A DNA stretch of 64,000 bases from Leclercia adecarboxylata (GCF_023639785.1 NZ_CP098325.1:2666001-2730000); one strand, 5' to 3'. Shown: positions 31,218 through 41,396, counted from the first letter of the stretch. Program-made: numbers and translations. Notes: a model not told the origin generated them from the sequence alone.

Positions 31218-32849
31218 TTAATGCTTGATAATATACAAGTTTTTAACGTAGATATTATCCATCGGGTCTTTCCCGGTATATCCACCTACCCACGGTTTAA
31301 CCAGACGGGCGTTCACATAGTAGTAAACCGGCACGATCGCAGAGTCTTTATCGAGCTGCTGTTCGGCTTTCGCATACAGGTCAGCACGCTGCGCATCGTC
31401 AGTGGCTTTCAGGGTATCGCCGATCAGCTTGTCGAACTCAGCACTCTTATAGTGTGCGGTGTTGTTCGAGCTGTCGCTCAGCATGGTGTTCAGGAAGGAG
31501 GTCGGTTCGTTATAGTCCGCACACCAGCCTGCACGCGCCACGTCAAAGGTGCCCTGATGACGGCTGTCCAGGAAGGTTTTCCACTCCTGGTTTTCCAGCT
31601 TCACGTTGGCACCGAGGTTTTTCTTCCAGATGGAAGAGACGGCGATAGCCAGTTTTTTATGCAGATCGGAGGTGTTATACAGCAGGCTAAAGGTCAAGGG
31701 TTTCTCAGCGGTATAACCGGCTTCGGCCAGCAGTTTCTTCGCTTCTGCATTTCGCTGTTCCTGGGTCATTTTGAACCATTCTGGCTCGGTCAGCTTCGCA
31801 CCATCGGTATAAGGCGGGGTGTAGCTGTAGGCCGGCAGGTCGCCCTGGTTCTTCACTTTGTTGACGATGATATCGCGATCCAGGGCCAGCTTCAGGGCGG
31901 TACGAACGCGAACGTCAGTGAATGGCGCTTTCTGGTTGTTAATTTCGTAGTAATAGGTGCAGAGGTACGGGTCAACGTGTACTTCAGCTGGGATCTCTTT
32001 TTTCAGCTTCTGGAACAGTTCAATCGGCATGTTGTTATAGGTCATGTCGATTTCGCCGCTGCGGTAGCGGTTAACGTCAGTCACTTCAGACGAGATTGGC
32101 AGGTAGGTAACCTGATTGATAACGGTTTTCGCGTTATCCCAGTAGTTGGTATTACGCTCGAGGTCGATACGTTCGTTAACAACCCAGGCTTTCAGCTTAT
32201 ATGCACCGTTGGTAACGATATTGGCAGGCTGAGTCCACTTCTCGCCAAATTTCTCAACCGCGGCTTTCGGAACCGGGGATACGGACGGGTGAACCAGCAG
32301 CTTGTAGAAATACGGGACCGGCTCGCTCAGGGTCACTTCGAAGGTATTGTCATCGATCGCTTTTACGCCGAGGTCGGTAACCGGTTTTTTGCCGGCGATG
32401 ATGTCATCGATATTGGCGATGTGGCCATACTGCAGATAGCTTGCATACGGCGAGGCGGTGTTTGGATCCGCCAGGCGCTGCCAGCTATAAACGAAATCTT
32501 GGGCGGTAACCGGGGAACCATCGGACCACTTAGCGTCTTTACGCAGGTGGAAGGTCCAGACTTTACCGTCTTTGTTTTCCCATTTTTCAGCAACACCCGC
32601 AACCGGGTGGCCGTTAACGTCAGAGACCAGCAGACCTTCGAACAGATCGCGGTTAACGTTAGACTCCGGTACACCTTCAATTTTGTGCGGGTCCAGAGAC
32701 TGAACTTCAGCCCCGTTGTTACGAACCAGCGTTTGCTTCTCCGCCAGTTGAACCCCAGCAGGTACGTCAGCAGCCATTGCAACGTTGCCTGCGATTAGCG
32801 CAGATAAAATTCCCGCAGCTACCAGACTTTTTTTTGTGATGATGGACAT
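31218..32849 (-). CDS. oppA: Periplasmic oligopeptide-binding protein OppA
   Basis: Binds peptides of roughly two to five residues and delivers them to OppBC. The 543-residue precursor has a Sec signal peptide of about 26 residues (KKSLVAAGILSALIAG core, cleavage after AMA before ADVPAG). It is a cluster C solute-binding protein spanning the full family length, with the conserved WTFHLRKDAKWSDG (about 95-108). The SD GGAG is ten bases before the ATG. In E. coli, oppA mRNA is a target of the small RNA GcvB; the pairing here was not evaluated. Confidence 0.98.
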   Translation of the reverse strand: MSIITKKSLVAAGILSALIAGNVAMAADVPAGVQLAEKQTLVRNNGAEVQSLDPHKIEGVPESNVNRDLFEGLLVSDVNGHPVAGVAEKWENKDGKVWTFHLRKDAKWSDGSPVTAQDFVYSWQRLADPNTASPYASYLQYGHIANIDDIIAGKKPVTDLGVKAIDDNTFEVTLSEPVPYFYKLLVHPSVSPVPKAAVEKFGEKWTQPANIVTNGAYKLKAWVVNERIDLERNTNYWDNAKTVINQVTYLPISSEVTDVNRYRSGEIDMTYNNMPIELFQKLKKEIPAEVHVDPYLCTYYYEINNQKAPFTDVRVRTALKLALDRDIIVNKVKNQGDLPAYSYTPPYTDGAKLTEPEWFKMTQEQRNAEAKKLLAEAGYTAEKPLTFSLLYNTSDLHKKLAIAVSSIWKKNLGANVKLENQEWKTFLDSRHQGTFDVARAGWCADYNEPTSFLNTMLSDSSNNTAHYKSAEFDKLIGDTLKATDDAQRADLYAKAEQQLDKDSAIVPVYYYVNARLVKPWVGGYTGKDPMDNIYVKNLYIIKH

Positions 32850-33580
32850 TGTGTTGATACTCCACTCTTTATAATTACTGGTTTTTTACCAGCCTGTTTA
32901 ATTCCCCTTTTTGGGGTTCCCTGACAACGTAGGAGTTTATGCTGCCGTCAGGCGTTTTTTTACTTCTTGCTATCACCGACTTTACTATTACTGGCGGCTC
33001 GTCTGGCCGCCTTGCGTCGATTTGTCACACGCCTCCCCTGTCGAGGCGTGTATTAATTCTTATAGGTCAGAACCGTTAATGAAAAAGATTCTCATCTAAA
33101 GGAATTACACTAAAATGGAATGGCCGGAAAGTACCAAATGGCTTACTTAGGTGCCAATACATTTTGCAAATTTGTTAACCAATTCTCTTTTACGAAAGTT
33201 ACCCTGACGTTGTGGGCTACCCTGCCGCGCATCAAAAACGGAAAAAGTTACCGCTATTCAATGGGATGTTGAAAGTGTTGTCGATGACGGCCTGGCGTTG
33301 CCAGAGATCTGGTGTTATTTGTACAAAAAATTAACAACTGTCTATTATTTAGCACATTCATCTAAATCATTCAGCAAATTACTAATATCATCTCAGTTAT
33401 CTTGCAGCAAGCCCCAGAGTATCGTGTGAGTAAAATAACAGACATATTGCGCGGAATGTGACCAGTGCAGGAGGGTGATGGATGGCAAGCCATTGAAAAC
33501 TAAACAAACAAAATTATTAATAAAATTTATTATAGTTAAAGCGATTTTCAACTTTCATTATATGATTTGCTGATAATGAC
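32850..33580. promoter_or_regulatory. Long AT-rich oppA/ychE upstream region
   Basis: About 730 bp without a credible gene. It contains a 9-bp-stem hairpin (33027-33051) about 180 bases before oppA. The remainder, especially 33290-33580, is strongly AT-rich with many A and T tracts, typical of Lrp/H-NS-sensitive promoter regions. A plus-strand ORF at 32911-33099 has no recognisable features and is not annotated. Confidence 0.5.
33027..33051. repeat. Hairpin in oppA upstream region
   Basis: ACACGCCTC (33027-33035) and GAGGCGTGT (33043-33051) are perfect inverted repeats around a seven-base loop. If the oppA transcript begins upstream of it, it would fold in the oppA 5' leader. It has no adjacent T-run on the minus strand. 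Confidence 0.55.
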
Positions 33581-33604
33581 AAAAAAAACGGAGCCACAGG
33601 CTCC
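33581..33604 (-). terminator. ychE terminator
   Basis: GGAGCC/GGCTCC stem (33590-33595 and 33599-33604) with a T-run on the minus strand (complement of 33581-33588), twenty bases after the ychE stop. Confidence 0.85.
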
Positions 33605-33623
33605 GCTCTTTCGCATGAAATGG

Positions 33624-34271
33624 TTAACTTAATAAACCCGGGAAAATTGATTTCAGACCGGTAACAATAAATTCAATCCCCAACGCCATCAGCAGCAGCC
33701 CCATAATACGGGTGATAACGTTAATACCCGTCTGTCCCAGCAGGCGCACCAGCCACGGCGCAATACGGAATACACCCCAGCAGCAGAACGCAAACAGCGC
33801 GATGGCCACCGAGAAGCCAAGCAAATGCATCAGATTGTGGTAGCGCGTCCCCCATACAATGGTCGAGCTGATCGCCCCCGGTCCCGCCATTAACGGCAGG
33901 GCCAGCGGTACCACGCCGATGCTTTCGCGGATGGCGGTTTCTGATTTTTCCTGCTTGTTTTGTTTGTCCTCACCCAGTTTACCGCTGATCATTGACATCG
34001 CAATTGTCACCACGAGGATCCCGCCGGCAATTCTGAACGAATCAATGGAGATGCCAAAAATCTGCAATATTGAATCGCCAAGATAGAGCGACGTCAGCAG
34101 GATGATTGCCACCGACAAATTTGCCGTCAGGTTTGTTTTATTCCTGGCCACGGCGGTCTGATAGCTGGTCATACTGATGAAGACCGGGATGATGCCCACC
34201 GGGTTCACCAGCGCGAACAGACCAATGAAGAACTTAAAATAGGTTGGAAAATCAAAGAGCGATAGGCTCAC
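33624..34271 (-). CDS. ychE: MarC-family inner-membrane protein YchE
   Basis: A 215-residue six-helix membrane protein of the UPF0056/MarC family, whose function is not settled. Recognisable segments are GLFALVNPVGIIPVF (about 17-31) and IGVVPLALPLMAGPGA (about 117-132). I chose GTG 34271 because GGAG lies six bases upstream and the length then equals E. coli YchE; the longer frame to 34361 adds thirty unsupported codons. It is divergent from adhE. Confidence 0.92.
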   Translation of the reverse strand: MSLSLFDFPTYFKFFIGLFALVNPVGIIPVFISMTSYQTAVARNKTNLTANLSVAIILLTSLYLGDSILQIFGISIDSFRIAGGILVVTIAMSMISGKLGEDKQNKQEKSETAIRESIGVVPLALPLMAGPGAISSTIVWGTRYHNLMHLLGFSVAIALFAFCCWGVFRIAPWLVRLLGQTGINVITRIMGLLLMALGIEFIVTGLKSIFPGLLS

Positions 34272-34603
34272 TGTTAGCTCCGCTGATAAGCAAATCGTAA
34301 TATAAAATGTGGCAACCACAATAACCGCGCAGAAGATACGCCTTTTGCGCGTGGACTTCATCCCAATAATGCTAAATATGGTGGTACTACACTGTAAAAT
34401 ATTTGTGTACTTTATGCCTTCTTATGGTTCAATTAGTTTTGCAATTATTTAACATCTGATGAAATGCCCTAAAATACCCCTGCTGAAAGGTATCAGCTTA
34501 TGGATAAATTGATACAGATCATATTTTCGGTACTCAGAAGTGAGTAATCTTGATTACGCCACCAGGGAGATTCAGAGTCTGAGCCCAGGCTACTGATAGG
34601 AGG

Positions 34604-34724
34604 CTCTTTTAGTAAATCAGGGGAACGATGAAAACGTTAACACCTTGTTTTTACGTAAGTTAAGCAAGTGGCAATGACGCTGACTATACTGATTTGTTGT
34701 CGGGCAGCTGATTTACTAAAAGAG
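34604..34724 (+). promoter_or_regulatory. adhE leader: 17-bp inverted repeat with enclosed short ORF
   Basis: Arms at 34604-34620 and 34708-34724 are perfect reverse complements (17 bp), extendable by G-U pairs, and enclose 87 bases. The second arm ends 23 bases before the adhE ATG. E. coli adhE mRNA is known to need RNase III cleavage of its folded leader for translation, and this structure is a good candidate for that substrate. The loop contains an 11-codon ORF (34628-34663, MKTLTPCFYVS) with a GGGGAA ribosome-site-like stretch. Confidence 0.7.
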
Positions 34725-34747
34725 TTTAACATTATCAGGAGAGCATT

Positions 34748-37423
34748 ATGGCTGTTACTAATGTCGCTGAACTTAACGCACTTGTAGAGCGCGTAAAAAA
34801 AGCCCAGCGTGAATATGCCAATTTCACCCAAGAACAGGTTGATAAAATCTTCCGCGCCGCCGCTCTGGCTGCTGCAGATGCTCGAATCCCTCTCGCTAAA
34901 ATGGCCGTTGCCGAATCCGGTATGGGTATTATCGAAGATAAAGTGATCAAAAACCACTTTGCTTCTGAGTATATCTACAACGCCTATAAAGATGAGAAGA
35001 CTTGCGGCATTCTGTCTGAAGATGACACCTTCGGTACCATTACCATCGCTGAGCCAATCGGCATCATCTGCGGTATCGTTCCAACAACCAACCCAACTTC
35101 TACCGCTATCTTCAAATCGCTTATCAGCCTGAAGACGCGTAATGCGATCATTTTCTCTCCACACCCACGTGCTAAAGACGCCACCAACAAAGCGGCAGAT
35201 ATCGTTCTGCAAGCGGCGATTGCTGCAGGTGCACCAAAAGATCTGATCGGCTGGATCGATCAGCCTTCTGTGGAGCTGTCTAACGCCCTGATGCATCACC
35301 CGGACATCAACCTGATCCTTGCGACCGGTGGCCCAGGCATGGTTAAAGCCGCTTATAGCTCCGGTAAACCAGCAATCGGCGTAGGTGCGGGTAACACACC
35401 TGTTGTTATCGACGAAACCGCCGATATCAAACGTGCTGTCGCTTCTGTACTGATGTCTAAAACCTTCGATAACGGCGTAATCTGTGCTTCTGAGCAGTCC
35501 GTTGTTGTGGTTGACTCCGTATATGATGCCGTTCGCGAACGTTTCGCCAGCCACGGCGGCTACCTGCTGCAGGGCAAAGAGCTGAAAGCTGTTCAGGACA
35601 TCATCCTGAAAAATGGCGCACTGAACGCTGCCATCGTCGGTCAGCCAGCGTACAAAATCGCTGAACTGGCAGGTTTCACCGTTCCAGCCAGCACCAAGAT
35701 CCTGATTGGCGAAGTGAAAATCGTTGACGAAAGCGAGCCGTTTGCGCACGAAAAACTGTCTCCAACGCTGGCAATGTACCGCGCGAAAGATTTTGAAGAC
35801 GCGGTCGTTAAAGCTGAGAAACTGGTTGCAATGGGCGGTATCGGTCATACCTCCTGCCTGTACACCGACCAGGACAACCAGCCAGAACGTGTTGCTCACT
35901 TTGGTCAGATGATGAAGACTGCCCGTATCCTGATTAACACCCCTGCTTCCCAGGGTGGTATCGGTGACCTGTACAACTTCAAACTCGCGCCTTCCCTGAC
36001 TCTGGGTTGTGGTTCATGGGGTGGTAACTCCATCTCTGAGAACGTTGGGCCTAAGCACCTGATCAACAAGAAAACCGTTGCTAAGCGAGCTGAAAACATG
36101 TTGTGGCATAAACTTCCGAAATCTATCTACTTCCGCCGTGGCTCCCTGCCAATCGCGCTGGATGAAGTGATTACTGATGGCCACAAACGTGCGCTCATCG
36201 TGACTGACCGCTTCCTGTTCAACAACGGCTACGCAGACCAGATCACCTCTGTTCTGAAAGCAGCTGGCGTGGAAACTGAAGTGTTCTTCGAAGTTGAAGC
36301 TGACCCAACCCTGTCCGTTGTGCGTAAAGGCGCAGAGCTGGCAAACTCCTTCAAACCAGACGTGATTATCGCGCTGGGCGGCGGCTCCCCAATGGACGCA
36401 GCCAAAATTATGTGGGTAATGTACGAGCACCCGGAAACGCACTTCGAAGAGCTGGCACTGCGCTTTATGGATATCCGTAAGCGTATCTACAAGTTCCCGA
36501 AAATGGGCGTGAAAGCGAAAATGATCGCCGTCACCACCACTTCCGGTACCGGTTCTGAAGTTACTCCGTTTGCCGTAGTAACCGACGATGCAACCGGTCA
36601 GAAATACCCACTGGCAGACTACGCCCTGACCCCGGATATGGCGATTGTTGATGCCAACCTGGTTATGGAGATGCCGAAATCACTGTGTGCATTCGGTGGT
36701 CTGGATGCGGTAACTCACGCCCTGGAAGCTTATGTTTCTGTACTGGCGTCCGAGTTCTCCGACGGTCAGGCTCTGCAGGCACTGAAACTGCTGAAAGAGA
36801 ACCTGCCAGCATCTTATAACGAAGGCTCTAAAAACCCGGTTGCCCGTGAGCGTGTGCACAGTGCTGCCACCATCGCCGGTATCGCGTTTGCTAACGCCTT
36901 CCTGGGCGTGTGCCACTCCATGGCGCACAAGCTGGGTTCACAGTTCCACATTCCTCACGGTCTGGCGAACGCCCTGCTGATTTCTAACGTTATCCGCTAT
37001 AACGCGAACGATAACCCAACTAAGCAGACTGCATTCAGCCAGTACGACCGTCCACAGGCTCGCCGTCGCTACGCAGAAATCGCTGACCACCTGGGCCTGA
37101 GCGCACCTGGTGACCGCACTGCAGCGAAGATCGAGAAGCTGCTGGCATGGCTGGAAAGCCTGAAAGCTGAACTGGGCATTCCTAAGTCAATTCGTGAAGC
37201 AGGCGTTCAGGAAGCTGACTTCCTGGCACACGTTGACAAGCTGTCTGAAGATGCATTCGATGACCAGTGTACTGGTGCGAACCCGCGCTACCCACTGATT
37301 GCCGAGCTGAAACAGATCCTGCTGGATACCTACTACGGCCGTGAGTACTCTGAAGGTGTGGTTGCTGCGCCTGCAGTAGAAGCACTGGTAAAAGCGGATA
37401 AGAAAGCGAAGAAAAGCGCTTAA
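34748..37423 (+). CDS. adhE: Bifunctional acetaldehyde-CoA / alcohol dehydrogenase AdhE
   Basis: Reduces acetyl-CoA to acetaldehyde and then ethanol during fermentation, assembling into helical filaments (spirosomes). The 891 residues equal the E. coli protein. The N-terminal aldehyde dehydrogenase domain (about 1-440) has the catalytic Cys246 in NGVICASEQ. The C-terminal iron alcohol dehydrogenase domain (about 450-870) has GGGSPMDAAK and metal-binding histidines in HALEAYVS and HSMAHKLGSQFH. The tail is lysine-rich. Codon use is highly biased, as expected of a highly expressed gene. The long structured leader upstream is listed separately. Confidence 0.99.
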   Translation: MAVTNVAELNALVERVKKAQREYANFTQEQVDKIFRAAALAAADARIPLAKMAVAESGMGIIEDKVIKNHFASEYIYNAYKDEKTCGILSEDDTFGTITIAEPIGIICGIVPTTNPTSTAIFKSLISLKTRNAIIFSPHPRAKDATNKAADIVLQAAIAAGAPKDLIGWIDQPSVELSNALMHHPDINLILATGGPGMVKAAYSSGKPAIGVGAGNTPVVIDETADIKRAVASVLMSKTFDNGVICASEQSVVVVDSVYDAVRERFASHGGYLLQGKELKAVQDIILKNGALNAAIVGQPAYKIAELAGFTVPASTKILIGEVKIVDESEPFAHEKLSPTLAMYRAKDFEDAVVKAEKLVAMGGIGHTSCLYTDQDNQPERVAHFGQMMKTARILINTPASQGGIGDLYNFKLAPSLTLGCGSWGGNSISENVGPKHLINKKTVAKRAENMLWHKLPKSIYFRRGSLPIALDEVITDGHKRALIVTDRFLFNNGYADQITSVLKAAGVETEVFFEVEADPTLSVVRKGAELANSFKPDVIIALGGGSPMDAAKIMWVMYEHPETHFEELALRFMDIRKRIYKFPKMGVKAKMIAVTTTSGTGSEVTPFAVVTDDATGQKYPLADYALTPDMAIVDANLVMEMPKSLCAFGGLDAVTHALEAYVSVLASEFSDGQALQALKLLKENLPASYNEGSKNPVARERVHSAATIAGIAFANAFLGVCHSMAHKLGSQFHIPHGLANALLISNVIRYNANDNPTKQTAFSQYDRPQARRRYAEIADHLGLSAPGDRTAAKIEKLLAWLESLKAELGIPKSIREAGVQEADFLAHVDKLSEDAFDDQCTGANPRYPLIAELKQILLDTYYGREYSEGVVAAPAVEALVKADKKAKKSA

Positions 37424-37433
37424 TTAAACGCTC

Positions 37434-37463
37434 AATAAAAAACCCGCTCCGGCGGGTTTTTTT
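37434..37463. terminator. Terminator adhE/tdk
   Basis: AACCCGC/GCGGGTT stem (37441-37447 and 37452-37458) with a four-base loop, an A-run on the left and a T-run on the right, between convergent genes. Confidence 0.9.
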
Positions 37464-37490
37464 ATGTCTGTTATACAGTGAAAAGAAGAA

Positions 37491-38105
37491 TCAGCGACGA
37501 CAGGCGTCCTGGATTGCTGTCAGAGAGCCGGTGACCAGCGCCTCTTTATAATGCTTGCGGCATACGGATACATAGCGTTCATTGCCGCCAATGACCACCT
37601 GCTCGCCTTCCGCATAGGGTTTACCCGCCTGGTCAAGACGCAGCACCATACTTGCTTTACGCCCGCAGAAGCAGATGGTTTTCAGTTCCACCAGTTTGTC
37701 AGACCAGGCTAACAAATACTGGCTACCGATAAATAGCTCACCGCGAAAATCAGTACGCAGGCCATAACAGAGCACCGGAATATCCAGCTCATCAACGACT
37801 TCGGAAAGCTCATGAACCTGCTGACGCGTTAAAAACTGGCTTTCATCTACCAGCACGCAGTGTACCGCCTGAACGGCAGATTCTGCTCGAATTTCATCCA
37901 GCAGATTGGTTTGTGGGTTAAATAGCCTGGCGGGAGAAGAAAGGCCAATTCGCGAGCTGACCTTCCCGGTGCCAAAACGGTCATCGATTTCAGCGGTGTA
38001 AACCACCGTCCGCATCCCACGCTCCTGGTAATTGTAGGAGGATTGCAGTAATGCGGTCGACTTACCTGCGTTCATTGCTGAATAGTAGAAATACAGTTGT
38101 GCCAT
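37491..38105 (-). CDS. tdk: Thymidine kinase
   Basis: Phosphorylates thymidine and deoxyuridine in pyrimidine salvage. A 204-residue type II thymidine kinase. The P-loop [12 protein letters not shown] is at about 9-20, the catalytic-acid region VLVDESQF near 87-94, and zinc-binding cysteines are present in ICFCGRKA and in YVSVCRKHY. The E. coli gene has the same place between adhE and hns. Confidence 0.97.
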   Translation of the reverse strand: MAQLYFYYSAMNAGKSTALLQSSYNYQERGMRTVVYTAEIDDRFGTGKVSSRIGLSSPARLFNPQTNLLDEIRAESAVQAVHCVLVDESQFLTRQQVHELSEVVDELDIPVLCYGLRTDFRGELFIGSQYLLAWSDKLVELKTICFCGRKASMVLRLDQAGKPYAEGEQVVIGGNERYVSVCRKHYKEALVTGSLTAIQDACRR

Positions 38106-38654
38106 TGGCCATTAAACCCTAATCAATGTGTATTATTACCGATGCGCGATTGTACCATATTTTGTCCGGTCTTCCCTGCCCTGAGGCGGTTTACGCGGGC
38201 GCCAGCGGGTTTTGTTCTTCACCAGGATATAGGATAAATGATGATGGATCATGCGAAAAAGACGAAATACGCTGGCTTTATATTCGTGCTAAGCTCTGGA
38301 AAAACCTGTTATTTTAATGACTACACAGGGCCAAAATGGATTAAGAAATAATTAACCATTCCCGTGGGTAACCGTGTTTTCAGTACTAATACGAAAGGTT
38401 GATATTTATCCTTAGCAACAATAAACCCTGACAAAATTACAGACAAAAAAAGAGTTCACCGTCAGGTTTACAACGCATCATTTGATAACGGGGGCCCCTT
38501 TTGCCCTACCAAATTTAAGTTGGCTTAATTAATAATAGTGTCGAATATTGGGTATTTTTTGAATTCCTTACATTATGACCTATTGCATATATCAATTTAT
38601 GCCTCTATTATTACTTCAACAAACCCCCCACATTATAAGTTTGAGATTACTACA
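38106..38654. promoter_or_regulatory. hns/tdk divergent upstream region
   Basis: About 550 bp without a gene. It is very AT-rich just upstream of hns (38530-38650). E. coli hns is autoregulated through curved AT-rich DNA in the same place and responds to FIS and cold shock; precise sites could not be assigned here. A GC island (38490-38515) interrupts the AT-rich sequence. Confidence 0.5.
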
Positions 38655-39068
38655 ATGAGCGAAGCACTTAAAATTCTGAACAACATCCGTACTCTCCGTG
38701 CCCAGGCGAGAGAATGTACTCTGGAAACGCTTGAAGAAATGCTGGAGAAATTAGAAGTCGTTGTTAACGAGCGTCGCGAAGAAGAAAATGCCGCTGCTGC
38801 TGAAATCGAAGAACGTACGCGTAAACTGCAGCAATATCGTGAAATGCTGATCGCCGATGGTATTGATCCAAACGAATTGCTGAACAGCATGGCTGCCGCT
38901 AAAACCGGTACTAAAGCTAAACGCGCTGCGCGTCCGGCTAAATATAGCTACATCGATGAGAACGGCGAATCTAAAACCTGGACCGGCCAGGGTCGTACTC
39001 CAGCTGTTATCAAGAAAGCTATGGATGAACAAGGTAAACAACTGGACGACTTCCTGATTAAGGAATAA
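38655..39068 (+). CDS. hns: Nucleoid-associated silencer H-NS
   Basis: H-NS binds AT-rich, curved DNA and silences acquired and stress genes. The 137 residues equal E. coli H-NS. The N-terminal oligomerisation coiled coils (about 1-83) include [13 protein letters not shown] flexible linker (about 84-95) precedes the C-terminal DNA-binding domain with the AT-hook-like QGR motif in [16 protein letters not shown] (about 109-124). The start is the ATG at 38655, since the frame beginning at 38538 adds codons with no homology. Confidence 0.99.
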   Translation: MSEALKILNNIRTLRAQARECTLETLEEMLEKLEVVVNERREEENAAAAEIEERTRKLQQYREMLIADGIDPNELLNSMAAAKTGTKAKRAARPAKYSYIDENGESKTWTGQGRTPAVIKKAMDEQGKQLDDFLIKE

Positions 39069-39086
39069 GTCAGTAAATTATCCGAA

Positions 39087-39112
39087 AAATCCCGCTTAAT
39101 GCGGGATTTTTT
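39087..39112 (+). terminator. hns terminator
   Basis: AAATCCCGC/GCGGGATTT stem (39087-39095 and 39101-39109) with a five-base loop and T-run, eighteen bases after the hns stop. Confidence 0.9.
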
Positions 39113-39213
39113 ATGCCTCTATTTTATACAGTGTGACATCCTGTTACATGCTGTCATAACGATTAAGCCTGTTTATACTCGTGCCCCTGCTAAGACGCGG
39201 CTTAAAAAGGTCA

Positions 39214-39252
39214 TAAAAAAACCGGTGTAGCCTGGCTAACACCGGTTTTTTG
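39214..39252. terminator. galU terminator
   Basis: ACCGGTGT/ACACCGGT stem (39221-39228 and 39239-39246) with a further inner AGC/GCT pairing and A and T runs on both sides. It ends galU transcription and could also stop read-through from hns. Confidence 0.88.
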
Positions 39253-39272
39253 CTTAGCGCGTCAACGCCGTA

Positions 39273-40181
39273 TTAGTTTTTAATGCCCAGCGTGTCTTTC
39301 AGCCAGCCTTTAAATTCCTCACCCAGAGACTGGTGACGGATACCATATTCAACGAATGCCTGCATGTAACCGAGTTTATTACCGCAGTCATGGCTTTTAC
39401 CTTTCATATGGTAAGCTTCAACGGTCTCTTTTTCGATCAGCATGTCGATGGCATCGGTCAGCTGGATTTCATCACCGGCACCAGGAGGCGTCTTAGCCAG
39501 CAGCGGCCAAATCTCTGCGCTCAGGACATAACGCCCTACTACAGCGAGATTAGACGGCGCTACGTCGGCTTTTGGCTTCTCAACGACGCCAACCATTGGC
39601 ACGCTGTCACCCGGGTTCATGGCAACGCCTTTGCAGTCTACAACGCCATAGGCGGTAACGTCTTCAACTGGCTCAACCATGATCTGGCTGCTGCCCGTTT
39701 CGTCGAAGCGCTTAATCATTTCTGCCAGGTTATCCTGGGAGAGATCGGATTCAAACTCATCGAGAATAACGTCAGGTAAAATAACCGCTACCGGCTCGTT
39801 GCCGACTACCGGGTGAGCACACAGTACGGCATGGCCCAGACCTTTTGCCAGCCCCTGACGGACCTGCATAATAGTGACATGCGGCGGGCAAATAGACTGA
39901 ACTTCCTGCAGAAGCTGACGCTTAACACGTTTTTCCAGCATGGCTTCAAGTTCAAAACTGGTATCGAAATGGTTTTCGATAGAGTTTTTGGATGAATGCG
40001 TTACCAGCACAATTTCAGTAATGCCTGCGGCAATACATTCGTTGACCACATACTGGATTAATGGCTTATCAACGAGTGGCAGCATCTCTTTTGGAATTGC
40101 CTTCGTTGCCGGCAGCATCCTGGTTCCCAACCCGGCAACCGGGATAACGGCCTTTGTCACTTTCGAATTTACGGCAGCCAT
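39273..40181 (-). CDS. galU: UTP-glucose-1-phosphate uridylyltransferase GalU
   Basis: Makes UDP-glucose, the donor for galactose use, lipopolysaccharide core, trehalose and membrane-derived oligosaccharides. The 302 residues match E. coli. The nucleotidyltransferase motif is [20 protein letters not shown] (about 16-35), with later [11 protein letters not shown] and VVEKP segments. It is monocistronic, with terminators on its 3' side. Confidence 0.98.
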   Translation of the reverse strand: MAAVNSKVTKAVIPVAGLGTRMLPATKAIPKEMLPLVDKPLIQYVVNECIAAGITEIVLVTHSSKNSIENHFDTSFELEAMLEKRVKRQLLQEVQSICPPHVTIMQVRQGLAKGLGHAVLCAHPVVGNEPVAVILPDVILDEFESDLSQDNLAEMIKRFDETGSSQIMVEPVEDVTAYGVVDCKGVAMNPGDSVPMVGVVEKPKADVAPSNLAVVGRYVLSAEIWPLLAKTPPGAGDEIQLTDAIDMLIEKETVEAYHMKGKSHDCGNKLGYMQAFVEYGIRHQSLGEEFKGWLKDTLGIKN

Positions 40182-40382
40182 TGAAACTCTCCTGAACTGT
40201 TCATGTTTTGAACTTTAGTCTGCATTAATAACGCGTTCAGTATATCAGCCTGTGGATGAAGTCCGGGTCTGAAAAGGACGCGCTACCGCTTAATTAGGAT
40301 AAATACGAATGAAAACAGGCACCGATAGTAGCATTGCCCGTAAAACGACGGTAAAGCTATCTACCGTTTAAATTTCAACTGA

Positions 40383-41396
40383 CTATTCTGTGGACAACAT
40401 TAAGCGCAACCGTCCGCCTGAACCCCAAATTTGGCATTGCCATGAGGGGCAGCGGTGGCTTATTTGATTGAGATAAGTATTTCCTAAGGTTCCTAACGGA
40501 ACGCCGTTACTGACCTGAATATGATGCTCACCCGTATTAAGCGTGGCATTAAGTCCGGCGGAAACCAGAATCAAATTTTTCAGGCCGCTGTGGTAATAAC
40601 CGACCAGTAAAGGAAATTGTCCAGGCAGACTGGCTTGTCGCAGCAACTGGTTAACCTGTTTCAAAAGGCTACCTAACTCAGGCAGGCGCTGACCCTGATG
40701 AGAAAGTTGTTCCTGGAGTAAACCATTAAATAATGCACGCAATAATAACGCCGCCAGCACGCCATTATCCCCTGCCCGGGTAACATCCAGACAATAAAAC
40801 GCCAGATCGTTATCGGACAACGGTGCGATATCCAGGACCAGACCCGGTTGATCCGCAGCCATCAGCTGGCGGTAATTCACTTTGCACCCGGAAAACGTCT
40901 GTTGCACTGGTGGCTGAAGTTCCTGTAACAGTTTTGCCGCTGCAGAAGGGTTATTTACCAGCGCATCCCAGTCCTGAAAAAGTCGTTCCTCTTCTTCAAC
41001 ACGCGAATTGAACATATTGGGATAGAGGCAAGCAAGTACGGTTTCACGTAACCGGTTCAGGTCTTTTACCGGCTTAAGCAGGACGTCCTGTACACCCAGA
41101 CGTAAAGCTTTTGCGATATCAGCCATATTTTCCGTCGCGGAAATGACCAGAATCGGAATCTGGTCACCGGCATTACGTAAATGCTCCACCAGCTTCAGGC
41201 CATTCATTCGCGGCATGGCAATGTCGCAAATCATCAAATCGGGCTTGAGGCCCGCCATTTTTTCCAGAGCGTCGATTCCATCACCTGCAAGCGCGGTCGT
41301 CGCGCCCAGCGATGATAGCCATGAATCCAGTAAGGAACGGAAAACAGGCTCGTCTTCAACTATCAGAATTTGTTTCCCGGCTAATGGCTGTGTCAT
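40383..41396 (-). CDS. rssB: RpoS adaptor and response regulator RssB
   Basis: RssB delivers the stress sigma factor RpoS to the ClpXP protease in growing cells. It has 337 residues: an N-terminal receiver domain with phosphoacceptor Asp58 in MICDIAMPRMNG, then a degenerate PP2C-like output domain (about 150-337). The ATG at 41396 was chosen because AGGAGAG stands just upstream and the family starts MTQPL; the longer frame to 41417 is unsupported. rssA lies upstream on the same strand with a 92-base gap, forming the rssAB operon. Confidence 0.97.
   Translation of the reverse strand: MTQPLAGKQILIVEDEPVFRSLLDSWLSSLGATTALAGDGIDALEKMAGLKPDLMICDIAMPRMNGLKLVEHLRNAGDQIPILVISATENMADIAKALRLGVQDVLLKPVKDLNRLRETVLACLYPNMFNSRVEEEERLFQDWDALVNNPSAAAKLLQELQPPVQQTFSGCKVNYRQLMAADQPGLVLDIAPLSDNDLAFYCLDVTRAGDNGVLAALLLRALFNGLLQEQLSHQGQRLPELGSLLKQVNQLLRQASLPGQFPLLVGYYHSGLKNLILVSAGLNATLNTGEHHIQVSNGVPLGTLGNTYLNQISHRCPSWQCQIWGSGGRLRLMLSTE

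Noticed and set aside
31212..32798. Long plus-strand ORF opposite oppA (528 codons)
   Set aside because: It is antisense to a certain gene; open antisense frames are common in biased coding sequence and the peptide shows no family features.
32911..33099. 62-codon plus-strand ORF upstream of oppA
   Set aside because: Aromatic- and Cys-rich random-looking peptide with no ribosome site, lying over the hairpin region.
34637..35899. 420-codon minus-strand ORF opposite adhE
   Set aside because: A shadow of adhE codon bias with no recognisable domain.
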